Position numbers and translations under genes: made by a program. The notes below the pieces were generated by a model. That model searched no databases. It worked only from the letters and a program-made list of their open reading frames with translations, and had not been told where the DNA came from. Positions 34,674 to 42,835 of a stretch of DNA of 64,000 bases are shown piece by piece. Where the stretch lies: NCBI RefSeq assembly GCF_032586155.1, contig NZ_JAWHTC010000004.1:372001-436000 (forward strand), in the 5' to 3' direction. The first letter of the stretch is position 1. Every line of letters starts with the position of its first letter. This DNA is from JAWHTC01 sp032586155 (GTDB lineage: Bacteria; Pseudomonadota; Alphaproteobacteria; Rhodobacterales; Rhodobacteraceae).

Positions 34674-35201
34674 TCAGTTCCAGGCCGGGTAATGGCCGAT
34701 ATGCACCACCGCCGCGCGTTGTTTCTCTTTTGCCGTGGCAAAGGCCTCGGCCACTTTCGGCAAGTCATTCACCGTTTCGAGATGAAAGAACGGGACGCCC
34801 ATCGCAGCCATGACTGGCTCTACGAGGTTTACGCAGGCGCGCTGGCTTTTCGTGATCGGCTGGCCCAGATTGGCGAACTCGCGGCCAAACGCGCCCACCG
34901 ACAGAACCAACGGAATGCCTGCATCCAGCCCCACCGAGCGCAACGTGTTGAGACAGTTCAGAAGCCCCTGGTTCTGCATCATCACCAGCGGCGACATGCC
35001 CCCCACATAAAGCCCCATCGCCGTGGTCAGCGCCTGGTTCTCGGCGCTGCATTCGATGTAGCGCACGGCGCCATCAGATTTCATCGCATCATGCAGCGCG
35101 AACTGCACGAAATCCGGCACGGTTGTCACCGCGTTCACACCCTGCACGCGGAACGCGTCATGCAGGGCACTTGCGGGAATCGCATAGTCGGTAATGGCCA
35201 T
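34674..35201 (-). CDS. ThDP-dependent decarboxylase, alpha (pyrimidine-domain) subunit, sulfopyruvate decarboxylase-like
   Basis: 175 residues; the cofactor-activating Glu is E54 (ECSAENQALTTAMGLYVGG), followed by MMQNQGLLNCLNTL, as in ComD-type subunits. The ATG at 35199-35201 was chosen because GGGAGG sits 9 bases before it; an in-frame ATG at 35210 directly abuts that site and cannot use it. It is the first gene of the alpha-beta-GMC-ligase operon, with a perfect Crp/Fnr-type palindrome about 57 bases upstream. Confidence 0.8.
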   Translation of the reverse strand: MAITDYAIPASALHDAFRVQGVNAVTTVPDFVQFALHDAMKSDGAVRYIECSAENQALTTAMGLYVGGMSPLVMMQNQGLLNCLNTLRSVGLDAGIPLVLSVGAFGREFANLGQPITKSQRACVNLVEPVMAAMGVPFFHLETVNDLPKVAEAFATAKEKQRAAVVHIGHYPAWN

Positions 35202-35257
35202 GAATGGCATCCTCCCTCTTCAATTCGAAGAGGATCACCCGGATTGACCGCACCAGA

Positions 35258-35275
35258 CTGTCACGCATGTGACAG
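35258..35275. promoter_or_regulatory. Perfect Crp/Fnr-type palindrome before the ThDP-GMC-ligase operon
   Basis: CTGTCAC-GCAT-GTGACAG, two exact 7-base half-sites around a 4-base spacer, lying between the operon's first start codon and the stop of the regulator gene. Confidence 0.75.
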
Positions 35276-35289
35276 TGGGCGATACGCCA

Positions 35290-35997
35290 TCAGGTCGGAT
35301 CGTCCAGCAATCTCTGCATGGCATCCTGGTCGCGCACCCTGATATGCCCGTAATCCAACCGCACCAGCCCTTCACGCTCCATTTCCTTTAACAGGATATT
35401 GGTACGCTGGCGCGACAGGTTGATCATCGACGCCAGCGCCTCTTGCGAGACCTTGATGTCGATGCCCCGTTTGCTGGGTTTTTCGATGCCGTGGGACTTG
35501 GCCATTGAAAGAAGACGCCATGCCAGTCGCGAGCGCGGCGTCCATGTTGCAAACTGTTCGGCCACATCCAGCGCCATGCGGAATCGCTGGCAAAGGAAAC
35601 CGACAAGCGCCTCCTGGATATCGCGGTTTTCCCACATCAGGTCGCGCAGGTCCTTGGCGGGAACGGCAAGCACTTCGACATCCGTTTCCGCTAGCGCGTC
35701 GTGGCTTTCCTTCACACCGTCAAGGCACGGGTGAACGCCCCAGAAATTTCCCGGCTCGACAAAAATCGAAACGAACTCGCGCCCCGAAATTGTATGCGCC
35801 GAAAGCCGGGCCGTGCCTTTTAACAATACAAAGAAACGTGGGTCCTGCTCTCCGCGCTGAAGGATCAGCGCGCCCTTGCCAAAAGATTTAACCGATCCCT
35901 TGCCCATCAGCGCTGCAACCGCGCTTTGCGGCAGCGGCTGTTTCAGGATCTTGCTTTTGGCGATGAGGTCTGTGACCTCTTGTACGGTCCAAGGCAT
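35290..35997 (-). CDS. Crp/Fnr-family regulator of the module
   Basis: 235 residues. An N-terminal cyclic-nucleotide-binding-like beta-roll (about 20-135: GALILQRGEQDPRFFVLLKG, then EPGNFWGVHPCL) is followed by a dimer helix and a C-terminal HTH (about 180-215: SQEALASMINLSRQRTNILL). It has no FNR-type N-terminal Cys cluster. It lies between the ThDP operon (same strand) and the divergent sulfatase gene. Three sites of TGTCAC-N4-GTGACA type in front of the three operons make it the probable local regulator. The effector is unknown; a pathway metabolite is the simplest guess. Confidence 0.85.
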   Translation of the reverse strand: MPWTVQEVTDLIAKSKILKQPLPQSAVAALMGKGSVKSFGKGALILQRGEQDPRFFVLLKGTARLSAHTISGREFVSIFVEPGNFWGVHPCLDGVKESHDALAETDVEVLAVPAKDLRDLMWENRDIQEALVGFLCQRFRMALDVAEQFATWTPRSRLAWRLLSMAKSHGIEKPSKRGIDIKVSQEALASMINLSRQRTNILLKEMEREGLVRLDYGHIRVRDQDAMQRLLDDPT

Positions 35998-36069
35998 TTC
36001 GCACCACGGGTTTGATTGGGCAAGACTAGTCCCGGAATCCGGTTTTCACAAAGCAAAGTCGCCTTGAAA

Positions 36070-36085
36070 TGTCACGCAAGTGATA
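36070..36085. promoter_or_regulatory. Crp/Fnr-type site before the sulfatase-sulfotransferase operon
   Basis: TGTCAC-GCAA-GTGATA in the divergent region between the regulator and sulfatase genes, 49 bases before the sulfatase ATG and 73 bases before the regulator ATG; one mismatch from the perfect site at 35258-35275. Confidence 0.6.
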
Positions 36086-36133
36086 GTTTGAAGCGCATCC
36101 GTCCTGAACTCTGTCCCAAAGCGGGAGGAACAC

Positions 36134-38434
36134 ATGGCCGAAAATGACAACGATCTTTTGAAGAACGGTGACCCGGGCGCGAACTGGAAAGGCAAGATGG
36201 GCAGAACGTTTGCCGACTCCGAACCCTATTGGCCCGATCCCGTCACAGCGCCCGAGGGGGCACCAAATATCGTCGTGGTTCTGCTCGACGATCTGGGTTT
36301 TGCCGAAATGGGCTGTTTTGGCGCCGAGATCGAAACCCCCAACTTGGATCGGCTCGCGGCAAACGGCCTGCGGTTCAATAATTACACCACTGTGCCGATG
36401 TGCGCGCCCGCCCGCGCTGCAATCATGACCGGTAAAAACCCGCATTCCGTGGGGGTTGGCTGGCTCACCCACGCGAACCCCGGTTATCCGGGCTTTCAGG
36501 CCGGTGAGATTTCCAAGGATGCACCCACGTTCCCCGAGCTCTTACGCGATGCGGGCTATTCCACCTATGCGGTAGGCAAATGGCACAACGCTGCCGATTA
36601 CAACCTGACGGCGGCGGCCGACAAGTCCTCATGGCCGCTGCAACGCGGGTTCGATCGATTCTACGGTTTTTTAGGGGCGGAAACGAATTACCACGCCCCC
36701 GGCCAGATCGTGGAAGGCAACGAACTTCTACCCACCGAGGATTATGGCAAGGATTACTACTCGACGGATGATTTCACCGACCGTGCGATTGCGATGCTCA
36801 AGGCACACAAGACCGCCGCGCCGGACAAGCCGTTCCTGATGTATTTCGCCACCAACGCGCCGCATACGCCGCACCATGCCAAGCCCGCCGACATGGCCAA
36901 ATACAAGGGCCGCTACGACGCGGGCTGGGATACTATCCGGCGCGAACGCTACGCGCGTCAGAAGGAACTGGGCGTGATCGGCGACTGGGAGCTGCCTGAG
37001 CTGTCCCCAGGCGTGCCGAAATGGGAGGACATGCCCGAGGATCAGTTGGATATCATGGCCACCTACATGGAAATCTACGCCGGTCTTGTCGACAATATCG
37101 ACCAGAATATCGGCCGCCTCGTCAGCGTGTTGGAAGACATTGGCGAGATGGAAAACACGTTGATACTGATCACTTCGGACAATGGTGCCTCGTCCATTGG
37201 TGGCGAGGATGGTGCGGCCAATTTCACCGAAAAGCGCGTAACCCAGCAGGAAAACCCCGAGCTTGCCCGCAAGATGATGGAAAGTGGTGCGCTTGGCGCG
37301 GTCAACACCTCGCCCGCCTATCCCAAGGGATGGGGCAACGCTGGCAACACGCCGTTCAGGTTTTTCAAACGCACACCGATGAATGGCGGCATTCGTGTGC
37401 CCATGGTGGCGCATTGGCCGGAACGCATTGCTGACAAAGGCGCGGTTCGCGGCGAATGGGTGCATGTAACCGATGTGATGCCGATGCTGCTTGAGCTGCT
37501 GGGCCTGCAATACCCCGCGCAGTTCAACGGCTACCGCACCCGCACGCTGAACGGGGTCAGCTTTCTGGATGTTCTGCTGGATGGCAGCGCCAAATCAAAG
37601 CGTTCGGATCAGTATTACGAGCTGGAAGGCAATCGCGGCTATATCTCGGGCAAATGGAAAATCGCTTCGCTCCAACCCCCGGGCGAGAAGATCGACCTCG
37701 ACAACTGGCTGTTGTTTGATATCGACGTCGACCCGACCGAGGTCACCAACCTTGCCGCCGATCACCCGGATATCCTGCGGGACCTGATCAAACGCTTCGA
37801 TCAGGATGCGTTCGAAAACTATGCCTATCCGCTTGATAATCGAACACTTGTTCGCGCGCTGACCCACGATCCGCACCGGATCAAGGATGTGAACCGCCCT
37901 TATACCTTCTATCAGGGTGCGGAAAGCACGCAGGCAATTCAGGCCTCGGCGTTGTTTGCCGACCGTGACTACGAGCTGACCTGCGCCTTTGAATACGAAG
38001 ACGGGATGGAGGGCGTGTTGTTTGCCCTGGGCGACAGCCTGCGCGGCTTTTGCGCCTTTGTCCTGGGCGGCGAATTGGTGGTGCATCACAACGGCGGCTT
38101 CCTTGTGAAGCGCGATTTGCGCCTGCCTTTGACGGCGGGCAAACAAATGCTCACCATCTCGCACAAGGCCAAGGGCCGCCTTCAGGGCGCGGCGCATATC
38201 ACGCTTGACGATGGTGCCAATGGTGATCTGAACATGTCGCCCTGCATCCTTCTTCTGAATGGAGAAGGTTTCGACGTCGGTCTAGATCGAAAGACCAAGG
38301 TTTCAGCGGAATGCGAGGGCCGTGGCACGTTTGAATACCCAGGCCGCATCGATTGGGTCAAAGTCACCCCCGGTGCGCAAGCCCCCGGTTCGATGGTCAA
38401 CCGCGCCGAAGAGCTGGCTCAGAAGGATTGGTAG
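36134..38434 (+). CDS. Arylsulfatase, cytosolic type
   Basis: 766 residues. The formylglycine signature C90-A-P-A-R94 (MCAPARAAIMTG), metal-binding D52 and D53 (LLDDLGF), VGKWHN and a later SDNGAS segment define a type I sulfatase, with a beta-rich C-terminal region (about 600-766) as in long arylsulfatases. C90 must be oxidised to formylglycine. There is no signal peptide (MAENDNDLLKNGD), so it should act in the cytosol on an imported sulfate ester. GGGAGG is 6 bases before the ATG. The sulfotransferase gene follows 5 bases after the stop. Confidence 0.9.
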   Translation: MAENDNDLLKNGDPGANWKGKMGRTFADSEPYWPDPVTAPEGAPNIVVVLLDDLGFAEMGCFGAEIETPNLDRLAANGLRFNNYTTVPMCAPARAAIMTGKNPHSVGVGWLTHANPGYPGFQAGEISKDAPTFPELLRDAGYSTYAVGKWHNAADYNLTAAADKSSWPLQRGFDRFYGFLGAETNYHAPGQIVEGNELLPTEDYGKDYYSTDDFTDRAIAMLKAHKTAAPDKPFLMYFATNAPHTPHHAKPADMAKYKGRYDAGWDTIRRERYARQKELGVIGDWELPELSPGVPKWEDMPEDQLDIMATYMEIYAGLVDNIDQNIGRLVSVLEDIGEMENTLILITSDNGASSIGGEDGAANFTEKRVTQQENPELARKMMESGALGAVNTSPAYPKGWGNAGNTPFRFFKRTPMNGGIRVPMVAHWPERIADKGAVRGEWVHVTDVMPMLLELLGLQYPAQFNGYRTRTLNGVSFLDVLLDGSAKSKRSDQYYELEGNRGYISGKWKIASLQPPGEKIDLDNWLLFDIDVDPTEVTNLAADHPDILRDLIKRFDQDAFENYAYPLDNRTLVRALTHDPHRIKDVNRPYTFYQGAESTQAIQASALFADRDYELTCAFEYEDGMEGVLFALGDSLRGFCAFVLGGELVVHHNGGFLVKRDLRLPLTAGKQMLTISHKAKGRLQGAAHITLDDGANGDLNMSPCILLLNGEGFDVGLDRKTKVSAECEGRGTFEYPGRIDWVKVTPGAQAPGSMVNRAEELAQKDW

Positions 38435-38439
38435 GCGCC

Positions 38440-39636
38440 ATGAGTTCTGACATCGAAACCCGCATCCGCAACAGCTTCCCTCAGCTTGCGGAACAAATGG
38501 ATGCCATCCCGCAAGCCTTTGCGCCCGGGTGGCTGAAGACGGCCGCCACGCAGAACATCGGTGAGGGAGATTTCGGACCCGACATCTTCGAAGATCCTTT
38601 GGCGCGGCTCTGCACTTCGGTGAACGAGGATGCCGACCTCAACGCCTATGGCCGGATGCTTCTGGCTGGCATGATCCGTACCCAGTTGGAAAACCGCCTG
38701 CTGATGCAGCGTTTGCGGGCGGCGGGTAAACTGGGCCAACTTCCAATCGCGCCGATCATCGTCACCGGCCTGCCCCGCACCGGCACGACCTTCCTGCACC
38801 GGCTTCTGGCCTCGGATCCGCGCCATGCATCGCTGCCCTATTGGCAGCTTATGCGCCCCTTTCCCCGCGGCCCGAACGACACGCCGGAGGTCCGTATCGA
38901 CGAGGCAAAGACCGTTCTGGACGTACGCCGCGCGATCACGCCCGAGCTGGATGGTGTTCACCTGATCCGCGCTGAAAGCCCCGAGGAATGTATGTTCGTG
39001 ACCGCGATGAGCCTGCAGTCACGCCTCTATTGGAACCTCGCGCCGGTCTATTCCTTCATGGAGTGGTACAACGCCGCGGACAGAACCGACAAATACCGCG
39101 AATATGTCGAGGCCCTGTCCTATCTGCAATCCCTATACCCGGATCGCAGGCTGATACTGAAAGCCCCCGATCACGTTGATGGGGTGAGCGAACTTCTCGA
39201 TGTCTTCTCCGAGGCTATAGTCGTACAAACTCACCGGGACATGACCGATCAATTCGGTAGCTACATGAGCTTGGGCCGTGTCACCCGTAGCCTTGCCGTG
39301 CGCAAGCTCGACAACGCACGCGAGACTGAAGCGGTCCTGAACCTCACCGACAGCTCCATCGCGCGCAATCTTGAAGCGCGTTCAAGGCACCCAGGCAAGA
39401 TTCTGGACATCCGTTACGACGATTTGACAACCGACCCTCTTGGATGCGTCAAGGCGATCTATGCTCACGCGGGCCTCACATTCACCGATCATCAGCGCGC
39501 AAGCCTCGCGTCGCATCTGCAAAGCAACACTAAGGGCAAACATGGCGCGCATGACTATGATTTGTCGGAATTTGGGTTAACTGCGGCGGCGATCAAAGAG
39601 CGGTACTCAGATTATGAGACCAAGTTCCTGACTTGA
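38440..39636 (+). CDS. Sulfotransferase-family protein
   Basis: 398 residues with the PAPS-binding loop GLPRTGTTF (110-118) of the sulfotransferase_3 family and a likely 3'-phosphate segment THRDMTDQFGSYMSL (about 264-278). It is encoded directly behind the arylsulfatase and surely on the same transcript. The family transfers sulfate from PAPS to alcohols or phenols; related proteins of this group may have other roles. Start ATG 38440 is the one matching the fold; earlier in-frame codons lie in the sulfatase gene. The pairing of sulfatase and sulfotransferase is unusual and discussed as a finding. Confidence 0.82.
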   Translation: MSSDIETRIRNSFPQLAEQMDAIPQAFAPGWLKTAATQNIGEGDFGPDIFEDPLARLCTSVNEDADLNAYGRMLLAGMIRTQLENRLLMQRLRAAGKLGQLPIAPIIVTGLPRTGTTFLHRLLASDPRHASLPYWQLMRPFPRGPNDTPEVRIDEAKTVLDVRRAITPELDGVHLIRAESPEECMFVTAMSLQSRLYWNLAPVYSFMEWYNAADRTDKYREYVEALSYLQSLYPDRRLILKAPDHVDGVSELLDVFSEAIVVQTHRDMTDQFGSYMSLGRVTRSLAVRKLDNARETEAVLNLTDSSIARNLEARSRHPGKILDIRYDDLTTDPLGCVKAIYAHAGLTFTDHQRASLASHLQSNTKGKHGAHDYDLSEFGLTAAAIKERYSDYETKFLT

Positions 39637-39778
39637 GATGCATTAATACGTTCCTACGGGTTCAGCCAACGCAAACCAGACATTCGTTTCTGTCGCAGCA
39701 TCCTGCAGATTGGGCTCGATGCTGCCTTTCGCTGCGGTGTCCAGCAACGGCGGCTAAGCGGGATAATCGGACTTCGGC

Positions 39779-39904
39779 AAGACCGAGATGACGGTGATCG
39801 AGGTCGGGCTGGCCTGCGGGTTCGAAAACCAGGGTCATTTCGGGCGTCTCTATCGCGGTGCATATGGGGTGAGTCCATCGCAGCAACGAGCACGGTTGAG
39901 TTGA
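39779..39904 (+). pseudogene. Remnant of an AraC/GlxA-type regulator (C-terminal HTH only)
   Basis: 42 codons to a stop encode MTVIEVGLACGF, ENQGHFGRLYRGAYGVSPSQ, which is the second helix-turn-helix of AraC-family regulators. No start codon or upstream ligand domain joins it in frame; upstream text shifts frame (RRLSGIIGLRQ) and contains stops. The gene was probably whole once, perhaps as a regulator of the accessory region. Confidence 0.7.
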
Positions 39905-40020
39905 CGTTTCTGACGCTTTGGCACGGCATTTCGAAGCAAGGGCCACGAATCCCGCCAGCCCCTTGCATTTCAGGCTTGATCCCCCCTTTTGCCCACATTA
40001 GGAAGACGCAGATTTATTCG

Positions 40021-40037
40021 GGCCGCCTTGGGCGGCC
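40021..40037 (+). promoter_or_regulatory. GC-rich hairpin in the tig leader
   Basis: GGCCGCC (40021-40027) and GGCGGCC (40031-40037) form a 7-base-pair stem with a 3-base loop, 25 bases before the tig ATG. No T-tract. Confidence 0.4.
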
Positions 40038-40062
40038 TGCTCAGCTTATGCAAGGATGCAAC

Positions 40063-41397
40063 ATGCAAGTCACCGAAACCCTGAACGAGGGCCTCAAGCG
40101 CGCCTACCAGCTGATGCTGACGGCGCAGGAACTGGACGACAAGGTCAACGAGAAGCTGCTTGAAGCGCAGCCCGAGGTCGAGATGAAGGGCTTCCGCAAG
40201 GGCAAGGTGCCGATGGCGATGCTGAAGAAGCAGTTCGGCGACCGGGTCATGGGTGAAGCGATGCAGGAGAGCATCGATGGCGCAATGGCCAAGCATTTCG
40301 AAGACAGCGGTGACCGTCCGGCGATGCAGCCGCAGATGACCATGGTCGACGGCGAGAACTGGAAAGCCGGTGACGACATCACCGTCGAGATTTCCTACGA
40401 AGCTCTGCCCGAGATTCCCGAGGCCGACCTGAAAGCGATCAAGCTGGAAAAGATGGTCGTCAAAGCAGGCGACGACGAGGTCAAGGAAGCGCTGGAAAGC
40501 CTGGCCGAGACCGCACAGGATTTCGAAAGCCGCAAGAAGGGCTCGAAAGCCAAGGATGGCGACCAGGTCGTGATCGACTTTGTTGGCAAGGTGGACGGCG
40601 AGGCCTTTGAAGGTGGTTCGGCCGAAGACTATCCGCTGGTGCTGGGATCGGGCTCGTTCATTCCGGGCTTTGAAGAGCAGCTGGCTGGCGCGAAAGCTGG
40701 CGAGGAAAAAGACGTGACCGTCACCTTCCCGGAAGAGTACCAGGCTGAGGCACTGGCCGGCAAAGAGGCGGTGTTCTCGTGCACCGTCAAGGATGTGAAG
40801 GCGCCCAAGGCGGCCGAGATCGATGACGAACTGGCCAAGAAATTCGGGGCCGATGACCTGGAAGCCCTGAAGGGTCAGGTTGCCGAGCGTCTGGAAGCAG
40901 AATATGCCGGTGCGTCGCGCGCGGTGATGAAGCGGGCGCTACTGGATGAGCTGGACAAGACCGTCAGCTTCGACTTGCCGCCGAGCTTGGTCGAGGCCGA
41001 GGCCGGTCAGATTGCCCACCAGATGTGGCATGAGGAAAACCCCGAGGTGACCGATCACAACCACGATACCATCGAGCCGACTGAAGAGCACAACAAGCTG
41101 GCCGATCGCCGGGTGAAACTGGGCCTGCTGCTGGCCGAGCTTGGTCAGAAAGCCGAGGTCGAAGTGACCGATGCCGAGATGACCCAGGCGATCATGAACC
41201 AGGCCCGCCAATACCCGGGCCAGGAGCGTCAGTTCTTTGAATTCGTGCAACAGAACGAGCAGATGCAACAGCAGCTGCGCGCGCCGATCTTCGAAGACAA
41301 GGTTGTCGACTACGTGTTCGAGCTGGCCACCGTGTCGGATAAGGAAGTGACCAAGGCCGATCTTGAGAAAGCTGTCGAGGCGATGGACGACGAGTGA
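40063..41397 (+). CDS. tig: Trigger factor (ribosome-associated chaperone and prolyl isomerase)
   Basis: 444 residues, normal length. The ribosome-binding signature is FRKGKVP (about 43-49), followed by the FKBP-type PPIase domain (about 160-245: DGDQVVIDFVGKVDGEAFEG, LGSGSFIPGFEEQL) and the long helical C-terminal arms. It binds at the ribosome exit tunnel and shields new chains. The ATG at 40063 has AAGGA 6 bases upstream; ATG 40048 and longer forms lack a site. A strong terminator follows. Confidence 0.96.
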   Translation: MQVTETLNEGLKRAYQLMLTAQELDDKVNEKLLEAQPEVEMKGFRKGKVPMAMLKKQFGDRVMGEAMQESIDGAMAKHFEDSGDRPAMQPQMTMVDGENWKAGDDITVEISYEALPEIPEADLKAIKLEKMVVKAGDDEVKEALESLAETAQDFESRKKGSKAKDGDQVVIDFVGKVDGEAFEGGSAEDYPLVLGSGSFIPGFEEQLAGAKAGEEKDVTVTFPEEYQAEALAGKEAVFSCTVKDVKAPKAAEIDDELAKKFGADDLEALKGQVAERLEAEYAGASRAVMKRALLDELDKTVSFDLPPSLVEAEAGQIAHQMWHEENPEVTDHNHDTIEPTEEHNKLADRRVKLGLLLAELGQKAEVEVTDAEMTQAIMNQARQYPGQERQFFEFVQQNEQMQQQLRAPIFEDKVVDYVFELATVSDKEVTKADLEKAVEAMDDE

Positions 41398-41416
41398 CCC
41401 TCGTTACACCGAATTG

Positions 41417-41450
41417 AAAGGGCCGTCCTATTGGGCGGCCCTTTTCCTTT
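41417..41450 (+). terminator. Rho-independent terminator of tig
   Basis: Stem 41417-41428 / 41433-41444 (12 pairs with one G-T, TATT loop), followed by a T-rich tail to 41450. A nine-G run (41451-41459) comes directly after. Confidence 0.85.
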
Positions 41451-41522
41451 GGGGGGGGGCTCGCCGCGCACTGCTTTGCGCGTCTCACGAGACTGGCCTG
41501 TAAGGGCCGGGCGAGCAGGTTG

Positions 41523-42602
41523 TTAGAGCGCGGAGAGAGCGGAAGACACGGCGGCTTGCAGTTGTGCCGTCGGTTCAATCCCGATGCTGAGCCGTAGGAA
41601 TCCCCCCGAAACATCATCGCCCCAGCGTGCCCGACGGTCGCCCGAGGAATGCAGTCCGCCGAAGCTGGTGGTGGGGGCAAAGCCCGCCAGTTCAAGGAAG
41701 CGATCGGCGGTGGCGGCATCCGTGAACCGCAGGCCGATCAGGAAGCCCTGATCCGAGGTCTGAGGGTGGGGTTCGGGATAGGTGACATCCGAGGTGTGCG
41801 GCGAGGCCTTTAGGACCGGCAGAAGGGCGCGGGCGTTGCTGCACATGCGTTCCAGGCGGATTTCCAGGGTCTCGAGGCCTCGGATCAGCATCCAGGCCTC
41901 TTGCGGGCCAGGGTTGAGGCCCATCAGCGTGCGCACCGATTGGACCCGTTCCATCAACGCGGTGTTGCGGCTGGCGACATGGCCCATCAACAGATCAGAA
42001 TGGCCACCCATCGCCTTGGTATCGGAGACGATCACTGCATCGGCGCCGAGGTCCAGTGGGTTTTGCAGAAGCGGCGTACAGACCGTGTTGTCGACCGCCA
42101 GCATTGCCCCGGCGGTTCGGCAACGGGCAGCAAGGGCGTCAATGTCGATGACAGTGAGGCCGGGGTTCGAGGGGGTCTCTATGATCACCATGGCAAAACC
42201 GGTGAGATCAGTGTCGGCGATGGTGTCGGCGGGGCAGGTCGCAAGCTGTACACCGAAGGGGGCCAGGACCTCGGAGACGAGGTTGCGCGCGGCGTAGTAG
42301 CCGTCGGACAAGAGAAGCACCCGATCACCCTGTTTCAGCGCAGCCATCAGCAGGCCCGCATAAGCGCCCATGCCTGAGGGGAAGCTGAGGCAGGGGGCGG
42401 CTTCGAGGTGGGCGAGGCGCTGTTCCAGCGCCTCCAGCGTGGGCGAACTGCCACGGCCATAGGTGCGCGATGGCTCGGGCTGCTCGGGCAGTGCGAAGAC
42501 CGAGCTCATCACCAGCGGGTCAGGGACGGGGTCGCCTTTGGCAAGGCGTGCGCTGCGATGATGCAGCATGTCGAAAAGGCGGGTTTTGCTCGTGTCACTC
42601 AT
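41523..42602 (-). CDS. Trans-sulfuration PLP enzyme (cystathionine gamma-synthase/beta-lyase family)
   Basis: 359 residues, PLP fold type I. The Schiff-base Lys lies in SDTKAMGGHSD, with the phosphate-binding SFPSGMGAYA and the IIETPSNP segments typical of the Cys/Met metabolism family. RTYGRGSSPTLEALEQRLAH corresponds to the substrate-entry Tyr-x-Arg motif. Whether it acts as cystathionine lyase, synthase or methionine gamma-lyase cannot be told. It has a striking pair of inverted repeats in its upstream region shared with the divergent DUF1330 gene. Confidence 0.85.
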   Translation of the reverse strand: MSDTSKTRLFDMLHHRSARLAKGDPVPDPLVMSSVFALPEQPEPSRTYGRGSSPTLEALEQRLAHLEAAPCLSFPSGMGAYAGLLMAALKQGDRVLLLSDGYYAARNLVSEVLAPFGVQLATCPADTIADTDLTGFAMVIIETPSNPGLTVIDIDALAARCRTAGAMLAVDNTVCTPLLQNPLDLGADAVIVSDTKAMGGHSDLLMGHVASRNTALMERVQSVRTLMGLNPGPQEAWMLIRGLETLEIRLERMCSNARALLPVLKASPHTSDVTYPEPHPQTSDQGFLIGLRFTDAATADRFLELAGFAPTTSFGGLHSSGDRRARWGDDVSGGFLRLSIGIEPTAQLQAAVSSALSAL

Positions 42603-42637
42603 GGTCTGGACCCTTGGGGAATTGCGCCGCGACTAAA

Positions 42638-42680
42638 GCGCTTCGAAACTAACTTGAGAGATAAGTTTGTTTCGAAGCGC
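42638..42680. promoter_or_regulatory. Long inverted repeat upstream of the PLP enzyme gene
   Basis: GCGCTTCGAAAC (42638-42649) and GTTTCGAAGCGC (42669-42680) are exact reverse complements; inside them AACTT/AAGTT adds 5 more pairs after one T-T mismatch, leaving a 7-base loop. It is 36 bases before the PLP-enzyme ATG, within its leader or promoter. Confidence 0.7.
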
Positions 42681-42702
42681 CCGCGACATTGAGAGGTTGC
42701 GC

Positions 42703-42744
42703 GCGTTTCGAGAAAAACGCTGAGACAGGTCTTTGTCGAAACGC
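42703..42744. promoter_or_regulatory. Second, related inverted repeat before the DUF1330 gene
   Basis: GCGTTTCGA (42703-42711) and TCGAAACGC (42736-42744) are exact reverse complements 24 bases apart and share the G-TTTCGA core with the neighbouring longer repeat. Confidence 0.55.
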
Positions 42745-42835
42745 TTTATGGGCCGGGTTGCGCAGCGTCACAAGCCCCGATGCGTTGACGGAAGACCGGG
42801 GCGGCGGCAGGCTGTGGCGACACAGGAGGATCACC

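Larger units (their letters stand above)
39637..40062. other. Region with AraC remnant and trigger factor leader
   Basis: 426 bases. Only the 3' end of an AraC-type regulator gene (39779-39904) and a GC-rich hairpin close to tig are recognisable. The first 140 bases may derive from the same dead gene but are too worn to read. Confidence 0.5.

Noticed and set aside
39637..40062. A copy of the tRNA-Thr 3' end as right attachment site of an island
   Set aside because: I looked for the T-arm/acceptor sequence of the tRNA near the right edge and found none; island status therefore rests on gene content only.
42603..42835. SAM-type riboswitch before the trans-sulfuration enzyme
   Set aside because: The long inverted repeats do not show the pseudoknot pattern of a SAM-II element that I could recognise; treated as operator or unknown leader.
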